This document shows, piece by piece, positions 1 to 6,971 of a DNA stretch of 12,750 nucleotides. The DNA is taken from NCBI GenBank assembly GCA_945957245.1, contig CAMFLD010000030.1, positions 1 to 12,750 of the forward strand. The letters are read 5' to 3'. The position numbers and the translations under genes are program-made. The notes beneath the pieces are model-generated. The model ran no database searches. It was given only the letters and a program-made list of their open reading frames with translations, and was not told the origin of the DNA. Numbering within the stretch: position 1 is the stretch's first letter; the number at the start of each line of letters is the position of its first letter. Source of the DNA: an uncultured Flavobacterium sp. (GTDB lineage: Bacteria; Bacteroidota; Bacteroidia; Flavobacteriales; Flavobacteriaceae).

Positions 1-2
1 AT

Positions 3-989
3 GCTACGTTCTGCACAGCCTGCGAGACTCCGCAGTACCTGTATAATTATGTATATCAGTACAAAGACCAACTTGGAAATATTAGGTTAAGTTACGGTTA
101 TGATGCTCCTTCTGAAAAGCTTAAAATATTAGAGGAAAATAACTATTATCCTTTTGGGCTGAAGCACGGGCATTATAATACCAAAGAAATGAAATATGTA
201 CCTAGTGAGGAGGATCCAACCCTTACGAAAATTAAGGATTTACAGGCGGATGGTCAGTTGGTTAATAAATATCGTTTTCAGGGACAGGAACATCAGGATG
301 AACTCGGTTTAAACTGGGATTCTTTTAAGTATAGAAACTATGACCCTGCTATTGGTAGGTTTATGAGTATTGATCCTTTGGCAGAAAAGTATACACATAA
401 TAGCCCTTATGCTTTTTCTGAGAATAGAGTGATTGATGCACGAGAGTTAGAAGGATTAGAAGCAGTCACCTTAACAGATGTCAGCTCTTTTGCTTCTGAT
501 TTTGACCCAGAAACAGCTACAGTTATATTTGGTATTGGTATTGTTGTTGTTGGAGTAGCAACTCTTTCTGAAAAGTTACTAAGAAACGGGACTTATATGG
601 CTCCCCCTGTTCCAGGAGGCTTAGGGATTCCTAATTATAATCCGATAACTAAAACTTATAATTCGGAAGCAAAATCTAATACTCAAAGTAATACGGCTAA
701 ATCTAAAAGTAATACTAATAGCGATAAAAAGGCTGGGAATCTTCCAAAGCCTAATAAAGGTAAAGGGACTGTAGATCCTAAGAACAGAGATCCTAAAAGG
801 AATTTTTCAAAAAAAGAAAAAAAAGAAATGCTTGACAAGCAAGATGGAAAATGTGCCCAATGTGGGGAGTCAAAAACAGTTGAAGAAGTAGACGGACATC
901 ATGTTGTAAGACATGCAGATGGTGGTAAAACAAACGGTGGAAATGGTGCTGCAGTATGTACAGACTGTCATAAAGAAATACACAAATAA
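3..989 (+). CDS. RHS-repeat polymorphic toxin with C-terminal HNH nuclease tip (5' partial)
   Basis: The frame is open from the window edge, so the 328 residues seen are only the C-terminal end of a much larger protein. Residues about 15-60 carry YD/RHS-type sequence (YQYKDQLGNIRLSYG, then ENNYYPFGLKHG). Residues about 90-152 are the RHS-associated core (KYRFQGQEHQDELGLNWDSF, YDPAIGRFMSIDPLAEKY), ending in SENRVIDARELEGLE, where the variable tip normally begins. The tip has a hydrophobic segment (about 175-195), a Ser/Asn/Lys-rich linker, and an HNH domain with C284xxC287, H299-H300 in DGHHVV, a later Asn, and C319xxC322-H323. This pattern is typical of zinc-stabilised HNH nucleases and suggests a DNA-cutting toxin delivered to competitors. 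The delivery route cannot be seen. A start at the internal ATG 189 would be wrong, because it would cut into the RHS core. The next gene begins 7 bases after the stop, as expected of a toxin-immunity pair. Confidence 0.88.
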   Translation, partial: ATFCTACETPQYLYNYVYQYKDQLGNIRLSYGYDAPSEKLKILEENNYYPFGLKHGHYNTKEMKYVPSEEDPTLTKIKDLQADGQLVNKYRFQGQEHQDELGLNWDSFKYRNYDPAIGRFMSIDPLAEKYTHNSPYAFSENRVIDARELEGLEAVTLTDVSSFASDFDPETATVIFGIGIVVVGVATLSEKLLRNGTYMAPPVPGGLGIPNYNPITKTYNSEAKSNTQSNTAKSKSNTNSDKKAGNLPKPNKGKGTVDPKNRDPKRNFSKKEKKEMLDKQDGKCAQCGESKTVEEVDGHHVVRHADGGKTNGGNGAAVCTDCHKEIHK

Positions 990-996
990 ATCTATA

Positions 997-1725
997 ATGG
1001 ACAAACAAGATTTTTTTAAAATAATAAAAAGAAATATTCAAGATTTTTCATATCACGTTACAGTTGTCAAGGGGAAAGAACATCCGAGATATGCATATAC
1101 TATTGGAAATTTTGAAACACAAAATTGTGAATTTGTTATTGCGGGAAACTCAAATTTTCAATATGAAGACCTGTTGTTGATTTTCAATGAAGTTTGTAAT
1201 AAGACTTTGCAGAATTTAGACAAGAATTTAATAATTAAAACAGAAAAGTTTGGCTCTTTTCATTTAGAAAAGATTGATTCTTCATGGAGTAAAAAAATGT
1301 TGTTAGGTGTATATGATTATTATAATATTAATGATTTTACAGCATATCAGATAGTTCCTGATGCAAGTCATTATACTTTAGACATTCCTGATATGACTAA
1401 AGAATGGCATTCTGAAAATCAACCAATGTGGAAATGGTTAGATGATACTATAGTGTGGAATTTAAATGTTCCTAGAGATTCAACAGTAATTACAGATGTT
1501 AATTCACTATTTGGGAAAAAAATTACTGAGGTGATGCGCTGGGATGAAAATGAATGGGAAGCTTTTACTCAAAATGGTGAAGACATTCCTAAAAAGGATA
1601 TACGTATTGTACCGATTAGTATCATACTCGGGATAGATGATTCGCTTGAGCCTATCCTTAAATTAGATATTGAAAAAGGATTTTGGAGAGATGAAGAAAT
1701 TATGGAATGGAATAACTGGGGATAA
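997..1725 (+). CDS. DUF4262-like protein, candidate immunity protein for the HNH toxin
   Basis: 242 residues, soluble, with no signal peptide or membrane segment. The N-terminal part (about 20-65) has HPRYAYTIGNF followed by EFVIAG and a helix (YEDLLLIFNEVCNKTL), which resembles the DUF4262 pattern of an aromatic/YTIG strand, a strand and a helix. The C-terminal half is rich in Trp and acidic residues (MTKEWHSENQPMWKWLDD, MRWDENEWEAF, FWRDEEIMEWNNWG), so the protein looks acidic, as many nuclease inhibitors are. I chose ATG 997 because the longer frame from 913 overlaps the toxin's HNH codons and encodes unrelated sequence. The 7-base gap after the toxin stop implies co-transcription. The immunity role is inferred from position and not from a recognised immunity motif. 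The gene looks AT-richer than the metabolic genes downstream: I counted 15 G/C of 60 at 1201-1260, against 34 of 60 at 2881-2940, which is illustrative only. Confidence 0.72.
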   Translation: MDKQDFFKIIKRNIQDFSYHVTVVKGKEHPRYAYTIGNFETQNCEFVIAGNSNFQYEDLLLIFNEVCNKTLQNLDKNLIIKTEKFGSFHLEKIDSSWSKKMLLGVYDYYNINDFTAYQIVPDASHYTLDIPDMTKEWHSENQPMWKWLDDTIVWNLNVPRDSTVITDVNSLFGKKITEVMRWDENEWEAFTQNGEDIPKKDIRIVPISIILGIDDSLEPILKLDIEKGFWRDEEIMEWNNWG

Positions 1726-1759
1726 AAAACTCAATAATAAAAACTTAAAATTTATACTA

Positions 1760-1906
1760 ATGGAAACAATCAAAGCGATTAAGCCCGGCCCAAAACCAAA
1801 AAAAGAAGATGGAACTGATGATAGAAGACATCGAGTTGACCCACCAAACAAGGATAAACATCCAGACTTAAAACCTCATATTCATAAACCTGGAGAGAAG
1901 AAATAG
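1760..1906 (+). CDS. Small Lys/Pro-rich hypothetical protein
   Basis: A 48-residue open frame starting at ATG 1760, 34 bases after the stop of the DUF4262-like gene. It begins METIKAIKPGPKPKKEDG and continues with DDRRHRVDPPNKDKHPDL and HKPGEKK. It is very hydrophilic, basic and proline-rich, with no membrane segment or signal, and is probably disordered. The same frame could extend to ATG 1670, but that start overlaps the upstream gene by 56 bases and adds sequence of different character. The strong residue bias and the lack of internal stops make it more than random, but I recognise no family. It could be a third gene of the toxin module, the leftover end of another toxin tip, or not translated. 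Confidence 0.35.
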   Translation: METIKAIKPGPKPKKEDGTDDRRHRVDPPNKDKHPDLKPHIHKPGEKK

Positions 1907-1977
1907 GTAACTATATAATGGAATCCGATACTAAAAAGAAAATGTGATTTGTAATCTCCCCAATCGGTAATGTCCCA

Positions 1978-2099
1978 AATTAGGGCATAACCTAAACTTA
2001 AATTTTAAATTATTGAAAAACAGTGTTTAGAGTAAAACTAAATGCTGTTTTTTTATTACATAAATGTATGTTTTTGCAACGTGTATTGAATTAGGGCAT
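1978..2099. repeat. 11-base direct repeat pair flanking a terminator
   Basis: AATTAGGGCAT occurs at 1978-1988 and again at 2089-2099, 111 bases apart. The hairpin terminator lies between the copies. The copies are short, so chance is possible. They could also mark the edge of the exchangeable toxin module. Confidence 0.4.
2016..2054 (+). terminator. Rho-independent terminator after the toxin module
   Basis: AAAAACAGTGTTTAG (2016-2030) pairs with CTAAATGCTGTTTTT (from 2038) across a 7-base loop. The GC-bearing core pairs fully if two G-U wobbles are allowed, and the right arm runs into seven T residues (2048-2054). The A-run on the left gives the mirror image, so it may also work on the minus strand, although no minus-strand gene ends here. 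Confidence 0.75.
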
Positions 2100-2160
2100 G
2101 GGAAAAGTGGAGTCTCAATAAAATAAGTGTATTTATAAGCCTCATCGGAGCTAGGTTAAA

Positions 2161-2208
2161 ACTTTGCTACTTTGCTACTCAGCTACTTTGCCACTCAGCA
2201 ACTTTTCA
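2161..2208. repeat. Degenerate 8-base tandem repeat upstream of kynU
   Basis: Six in-phase units: ACTTTGCT, ACTTTGCT, ACTCAGCT, ACTTTGCC, ACTCAGCA, ACTTTTCA. It ends 63 bases before the kynU start codon. The unit contains ACTTTG, part of the Bacteroidota -7 element (TAnnTTTG), but no copy here is an exact match. A related run occurs at 5775-5798 before the arginase-family gene. Confidence 0.8.
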
Positions 2209-2271
2209 ATACTTTTACAGCCTATCAAAAGTCATAATGGCTAACAGGATAAAATTAAACTAAACTACACA

Positions 2272-3555
2272 ATGACATTTCAAAATACGATTGATTTTGC
2301 CAAACAATTAGATACGCAGGACGAGTTAAACCATTACAGGGACGAATTTATTTTTCCTCAACACCAAGGTAAAAATGTTATTTATTTTACCGGAAATTCA
2401 CTGGGTTTACAACCTAAACGTACCAAACAATATGTTGATGAAGTGATGCAGGATTGGGCTAATTTAGCTGTGGAAGGACATTTCTATGCTGAAAAGCCCT
2501 GGTGGGATTACCATGAAAGATTTGCAGCGCCATTGAGCAAAATTGTTGGAGCCAAACCATCCGAAATAACAGTAATGAATACCCTTACGGTAAATCTACA
2601 CCTTTTGATGGTTTCATTTTATCACCCAAAGGCTAAGCGTTATAAAATAATTTGTGAGGAAAAAGCATTTCCTTCAGACCAATACATGCTTCAGGGTCAG
2701 GTTCGTTTTCACGGTTACCAGCCGGAAGATGCTATTGTTGAAATCAAAAGAAGGGACGGAGAGCACAATATCCGTCTTGAAGATATTTTGGACAAAATTA
2801 ACGAAGTGGGAGATGAATTGGCTCTGGTAATCATTGGCGGAGTTAATTATTACACGGGACAGGTTTTTGACATGAAGGCTATTACCGAAGCCGGGCACAA
2901 AGTCGGCGCTAAAGTCGGTTTTGACCTCGCTCACGCTGCAGGAAATATCAAGTTGGAACTGCACAACTGGAATGTAGACTTTGCGGCTTGGTGTTCTTAT
3001 AAATATATGAATTCAGGACCGGGGAATGCTTCAGGATGTTTTATACATGAAAAACACCATGCCAATAAGGAATTAAACCGTTTTGGAGGCTGGTGGGCAC
3101 AAAATAAAGAACGTCGTTTTCTAATGGAACCAACATTTGATCCAATAGTTGGAGCTAACGGTTGGCAGGTGAGTAATCTGCCGGTATTGTCTTTAGCACC
3201 TTATTTGGCTTCAGCCGAAATGTTTGCCGAAGTAGGAATGGACAAACTCATCAAGAAAAGAGACCAGATAACCGCATACCTTGAATTTATTCTTCACGAA
3301 ATTGATAAGGAAATTGAAGGCACAGAATTTGAAATCATTACGCCATCAAATAAGGAAGAAAGAGCCTGCCAGTTATCAGTATTTCTGCATGGACAGGGAA
3401 GGAGCCTGTTTGACTATTTAATGAAAAACGGAGTAATTACCGATTGGCGTGAACCCAATGTAATCCGATTGGCACCAGTACCTTTTTATTGCTCTTATGA
3501 AGATATGTATAATTTCGGACAGATATTGAAACAAGGAATTTTGTCTTTGAAATAA
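2272..3555 (+). CDS. kynU: Kynureninase
   Basis: 427 residues, the usual length for the family. This PLP-dependent enzyme cleaves kynurenine or 3-hydroxykynurenine to anthranilate or 3-hydroxyanthranilate plus alanine, in the cytoplasm. Recognisable blocks are YFTGNSLGLQPK near residue 40, HFYAEKPWWDYHERF near 80, MNTLTVNLHLLMVSFY near 105, D218 in GFDLAHAAGN (contacts the PLP pyridine nitrogen in the family) and K244 in CSYKYMNSGPG (the Schiff-base lysine), then RFGGWWAQN and the C-terminal WREPNVIRLAPVPFY. All key residues are present. The ATG at 2272 gives the normal family N-terminus. It is separated from the toxin module by a terminator and followed, after 60 bases, by the metallopeptidase gene on the same strand. 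It belongs to the same pathway as the KMO gene near the end of the window. Confidence 0.96.
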   Translation: MTFQNTIDFAKQLDTQDELNHYRDEFIFPQHQGKNVIYFTGNSLGLQPKRTKQYVDEVMQDWANLAVEGHFYAEKPWWDYHERFAAPLSKIVGAKPSEITVMNTLTVNLHLLMVSFYHPKAKRYKIICEEKAFPSDQYMLQGQVRFHGYQPEDAIVEIKRRDGEHNIRLEDILDKINEVGDELALVIIGGVNYYTGQVFDMKAITEAGHKVGAKVGFDLAHAAGNIKLELHNWNVDFAAWCSYKYMNSGPGNASGCFIHEKHHANKELNRFGGWWAQNKERRFLMEPTFDPIVGANGWQVSNLPVLSLAPYLASAEMFAEVGMDKLIKKRDQITAYLEFILHEIDKEIEGTEFEIITPSNKEERACQLSVFLHGQGRSLFDYLMKNGVITDWREPNVIRLAPVPFYCSYEDMYNFGQILKQGILSLK

Positions 3556-3615
3556 TTTGATTTCTGAAAAACAATTCGTTGATTTGTAACTAATTATTAA
3601 TCCAATAACCAAAAA

Positions 3616-5685
3616 ATGAAATTAAAATTACGCCTCGCAACCGTAGCCTTGGTTGCTTTGTCGTTTTCTGCCAAAGCCCAAGTTTCATCAAATGAAGGAG
3701 CGGCAAGAGAATGGATAGCAAGTCATGCAAGGGATTTAAAGCTTAAGTCAACAGATGCATTCAAGCTTTCATTTGTTTTTAAAAGCACAGCTGGGGAAAC
3801 ACTTCGATTCCAACAAATGATGAATGATGTTCCTGTTTACAAATCGGAAATTGTAGTAAATTTCAACCCAAGTAATGAGCTTGTATTTACTTCTGATTCC
3901 TATAACGCATCTATTGAAAATATTTCAACTACACCCGGAATTTCTAAGGAAGCTGCTTTGAACGCTTCTAAAGAAAGTTTGAAATTTACATGTGATTATT
4001 CTGTAGCTGAAAATAATTTATTTGTAATGGACGTAAATGACCAAACAAAGTTGGTTTACCGGGTTGTTACAAATCCGGTTAGCGGAAACGGAAGTTGGGT
4101 TGTTTTAGTTGATGCCCAAAACGGAGCTATTTTAGGAACTTATGATGAGGCAGTTTACTATCGTAAAAAAACAGATGTTTCTGAAGCAAAAAAATCAGAA
4201 CCTACGTCCGCAATGGCACCTTTAGCAGCTACAACAGGTACGGCTATGGTTTATATCACAAATCCATTGTCTATTGCTCATGCAACTTATGGACAAACCG
4301 GTTATACTGATAACAATGATGCTAACTCAACACAGCTAGCAGCAGCAAGAACTGCAGTTACTTTGCAGGAAATTGATTTAACATCAGGAGTTTACAGATT
4401 GAAAAGCTCTTATGTAGACATAAACGATTTTGAAGCACCAACAACTGGGGTATTTACGCAGTCGACAAGCGCTTTTAATTTTACCAGAGATAACAATGCT
4501 TTTGAAGCGGTTAATATATTTTATCACCTAGATTTGATGTTAAGATATCTTAATGAAACATTGGGAATCAACTGCAGACCAGCATTAAATGGAGGAGTGC
4601 TTAGATTTGATTCATCCGGTTTAAGCGGAGCAGATAACTCACATTATTTACCTTCCACAGATTCCCTTGCCTTTGGTGAAGGATGTGTAGATGATGGTGA
4701 AGATTCAGATGTTATCGTTCATGAGTTCGGCCACGGAATCCATGATTGGATGACCAATGGAAATACATCTCCATACATTGGAGAAGGAGATTCAGACTAT
4801 TGGGCACAGTCTTATTTCAGAAGCTGTAACCAATTACAGTCTACGGAAACCCCTTATCAGTGGGTTTTCAAATGGGATGGACACAACACTTGTTGGTCGG
4901 GAAGAACCACAGATTATTTTGGAGTTTATCCTACTGATTTGGTTGGATTGCAAGGAGGCGCTGCGCATACGGACGGTCAAATTTGGGCCACAGCACTAAT
5001 GCAGATTTATGATGTAATTGGAAGAGTAAAAATGGACAAAGCTGTACTTAATGGTTTGGCTTTGACTAATTCTTCATCAAATCAGCAAACTTGTGCAATC
5101 GCTGTAAGACAGGCAGCTATCAACCTTAATTATCCTTGTGCGGATATTCAGGTGTTTACACAGAAATTTTCAGACAGAGGATACACAATGCCTGCATTGT
5201 CTTTAACTATGGCAGCAATTGCCAATCAAACAGTTACTGCTGACTTATCAAATACTTATACATTACCAAGTTATGCTACTTTGGCTAATCCAATAACGGA
5301 TAATTGTGACGCAACTTTAACTCAATCTCCTGTTGCTGGAACAGTACTGACTCCCGGAGTATATACAATAACAATGACAGCTACCAGTGGTTCGTCAACT
5401 GTTCAGAGAACATTCCAGTTGACAGTGAATCCAAATTTAGGCATCACGGATAATGTTAAAAATAACTTTGTGCTTTATCCTAATCCAGCTACGAATGTTC
5501 TGAATGTAAAAGGTGATTTCGATTCAAATGAAAGTATTACCATTTATAATATGCTGGGACAAGCTGTTTTGAGAAAAGCGGTATCATCAAACAATGAAAG
5601 TATTGATATTGCTTCTCTGGCTAATGGAGTTTACAATATTTACTTCAATAATGCCAAAGTTACTTACAAGTTTGTAAAAGAATAA
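3616..5685 (+). CDS. Secreted M36 (fungalysin-type) metallopeptidase with T9SS sorting domain
   Basis: 689 residues. A Sec signal peptide (1-22) ends in AKA before Gln. Residues about 25-190 look like a fungalysin/thermolysin-type propeptide with a PepSY-like part (LRFQQMMNDVPVYKSEIVVN; WVVLVDAQNGAILGTYDE). The catalytic domain has H369-E370-F-G-H373 (HExxH zinc site) in VIVHEFGHGIHDW, with E390 in GEGDSDYWAQS placed to be the third zinc ligand. A beta-sandwich, HYR-like domain (about 525-605) follows, then a type A T9SS sorting domain starting at YPNP (621-624) with ITIYNMLGQAVLRK, SLANGVYNIYF and a terminal KFVKE. The protein should be exported by Sec, moved across the outer membrane by T9SS, and act outside the cell on proteins. 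It is a stand-alone gene followed by a strong terminator. M36 versus another HExxH gluzincin family is my best reading, not certain. Confidence 0.92.
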   Translation: MKLKLRLATVALVALSFSAKAQVSSNEGAAREWIASHARDLKLKSTDAFKLSFVFKSTAGETLRFQQMMNDVPVYKSEIVVNFNPSNELVFTSDSYNASIENISTTPGISKEAALNASKESLKFTCDYSVAENNLFVMDVNDQTKLVYRVVTNPVSGNGSWVVLVDAQNGAILGTYDEAVYYRKKTDVSEAKKSEPTSAMAPLAATTGTAMVYITNPLSIAHATYGQTGYTDNNDANSTQLAAARTAVTLQEIDLTSGVYRLKSSYVDINDFEAPTTGVFTQSTSAFNFTRDNNAFEAVNIFYHLDLMLRYLNETLGINCRPALNGGVLRFDSSGLSGADNSHYLPSTDSLAFGEGCVDDGEDSDVIVHEFGHGIHDWMTNGNTSPYIGEGDSDYWAQSYFRSCNQLQSTETPYQWVFKWDGHNTCWSGRTTDYFGVYPTDLVGLQGGAAHTDGQIWATALMQIYDVIGRVKMDKAVLNGLALTNSSSNQQTCAIAVRQAAINLNYPCADIQVFTQKFSDRGYTMPALSLTMAAIANQTVTADLSNTYTLPSYATLANPITDNCDATLTQSPVAGTVLTPGVYTITMTATSGSSTVQRTFQLTVNPNLGITDNVKNNFVLYPNPATNVLNVKGDFDSNESITIYNMLGQAVLRKAVSSNNESIDIASLANGVYNIYFNNAKVTYKFVKE

Positions 5686-5705
5686 TTCAATTTTATTGAT
5701 TCTAT

Positions 5706-5740
5706 AAAAGAAGCCGTCCTATAAGGATGGCTTCTTTTTT
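5706..5740 (+). terminator. Rho-independent terminator after the metallopeptidase
   Basis: AAAAGAAGCCGTCCT (5706-5720) pairs with AGGATGGCTTCTTTT (5724-5738) across a 3-base loop with a single G-U pair, followed by T residues to 5740. It begins 20 bases after the stop codon. Confidence 0.93.
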
Positions 5741-5772
5741 ATAAATGTTTTTAAAAAGACTCCGTAAGTCTG

Positions 5773-5780
5773 TAACTTTG
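5773..5780 (+). promoter_or_regulatory. Candidate -7 element (TAACTTTG) for the arginase-family gene
   Basis: TAACTTTG matches the Bacteroidota consensus TAnnTTTG exactly and lies 22 bases before the start codon, just after a terminator. I see no good TTG -33 element at the expected distance, so this rests on the -7 match alone. It overlaps the 8-base repeat run. Confidence 0.4.
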
Positions 5781-5798
5781 CAACTTTATAACTTATAG
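5775..5798. repeat. Degenerate 8-base repeat upstream of the arginase-family gene
   Basis: Three in-phase units: ACTTTGCA, ACTTTATA, ACTTATAG, related to the six units before kynU (ACTTTGCT type). It ends 4 bases before the start codon, so it forms the leader itself. Confidence 0.55.
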
Positions 5799-5802
5799 TA
5801 AA

Positions 5803-6888
5803 ATGACAAAACAACAAATCATAGATACTTTTGACCCAAGTCAGCCGGGTTTAGCTGATGCGACAATCTTTGGATTGCCATTTTCAGCAGAACAATCAGA
5901 AATTATTATCATTCCTGTGCCTTGGGAAGTTACCGTAAGCTATGGCTCTGGAGCTTCAGAAGGGCCCGAAGCTGTTTTGGATGCCTCCTTTCAGGTTGAT
6001 TTAAATCATCAGGACTTTCCTGAGTTATGGAAGTTGGGCATGTACTATGACGAAGCTCCGGAACACTGGAAAATCAATTCTAATAGCTACAAAGCTTTAG
6101 CACAACCGATAATAGAAGCACTTGAAGGAGGAGAAGATTTAAACAACCATCCGGCTTTATTATCAGATTTGGCCAGTATCAATAAAGTATGTCGTGACTT
6201 GCATACTGAAGTAAAGGAACGGGTTTTGTTCTGGATGAACCAAGGAAAGAAAGTAGCGCTTTTAGGGGGAGATCATTCCACTCCATTGGGGTACTATGAA
6301 GCTTTAGCATCTATTCATGATGATTTTGGGATTCTGCATCTTGATGCCCATATGGATTTGCGCATTGCTTATGAAGGTTTTACGTATTCACATGCTTCAA
6401 TAATGTATAATGCCCTTCAGATTCCTCAGATTTCAAAACTCGTTCAGGTAGGTATACGTGATTTCTGCGAACAGGAAGTAGAAGTAGTTCAGCAGTCGAA
6501 CGGAAGAGTTTTGGTAAATACAGACTCCGATTTAAAAATAGAAGCATTTGAAGGTAAAACTTGGGCCGAACAATGTGATGCAATAATAGCTAGTTTGCCA
6601 CAAAAGGTTTGTATCAGTTTTGATATTGATGGAATGTATCCATGGTATTGTCCTAACACCGGCACACCGGTTCCCGGAGGTTTTTCTTTTGAACAGGCAA
6701 CTTACCTGTTTAATAAATTAGCAGCAAGCGGTAAGGAAATTATCGGATTTGACTTAGTTGAAGTGGCTCCGGGAGAAACAGATTGGGATGGGAATGTAGG
6801 TGCCCGTATGCTATTTCACATGTGTGGTGTTCTTGCTAAAAACAATGGACTTACTACAGGAAGCAAAATCAATTTTCCAAGAAAATAA
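5803..6888 (+). CDS. Arginase/agmatinase-superfamily hydrolase
   Basis: 361 residues, longer than a typical 300-residue agmatinase because of an N-terminal extension and an insert (about 85-125). Manganese-site motifs of the ureohydrolase fold are present: H158 in GGDHS, D181-A-H183-M-D185, D274-I-D276 in SFDIDGMYP, then NTGTPVPGG and a C-terminal DLVEVAPGE. The usual SFDIDxxDP has Tyr (Y279) where Asp is common, so the site is not fully canonical. The family hydrolyses guanidino or formimino C-N bonds (arginine, agmatine, guanidinobutyrate, formiminoglutamate, guanidine). The substrate cannot be told from sequence alone. No arginine- or histidine-degradation genes are adjacent, but kynurenine-pathway genes lie on both sides, and the repeat in its leader resembles the one before kynU. 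The enzyme is cytoplasmic, with no signal peptide. Confidence 0.85.
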   Translation: MTKQQIIDTFDPSQPGLADATIFGLPFSAEQSEIIIIPVPWEVTVSYGSGASEGPEAVLDASFQVDLNHQDFPELWKLGMYYDEAPEHWKINSNSYKALAQPIIEALEGGEDLNNHPALLSDLASINKVCRDLHTEVKERVLFWMNQGKKVALLGGDHSTPLGYYEALASIHDDFGILHLDAHMDLRIAYEGFTYSHASIMYNALQIPQISKLVQVGIRDFCEQEVEVVQQSNGRVLVNTDSDLKIEAFEGKTWAEQCDAIIASLPQKVCISFDIDGMYPWYCPNTGTPVPGGFSFEQATYLFNKLAASGKEIIGFDLVEVAPGETDWDGNVGARMLFHMCGVLAKNNGLTTGSKINFPRK

Positions 6889-6971
6889 TTCTATAACTTT
6901 TTGCTTAAATCATATAAGACACAAAATCGGGTTTTGCCATTACTTTGTACCATAACCTTAAATTTTGTATT

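Larger units (their letters stand above)
1907..2271. other. Non-coding stretch between toxin module and kynU
   Basis: No convincing gene on either strand. It holds a rho-independent terminator (2016-2054), an 11-base direct repeat AATTAGGGCAT at 1978-1988 and 2089-2099 that brackets the terminator, and a run of six degenerate 8-base units (2161-2208). The last 60 bases before kynU are an AT-rich leader with no clear Shine-Dalgarno site, which is normal for Bacteroidota. Confidence 0.75.

Noticed and set aside
913..996. Upstream in-frame start for the DUF4262-like gene
   Set aside because: It would overlap the toxin's HNH codons and add residues unlike the family; ATG 997 fits the gene layout.
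2161..2208. CRISPR-like array
   Set aside because: The units are 8 bases with no spacers, so it is a short tandem repeat.
6945..6971. TTG start for the glycine-zipper lipoprotein
   Set aside because: It would place nine extra residues before a well-formed lipoprotein signal starting at ATG 6972.
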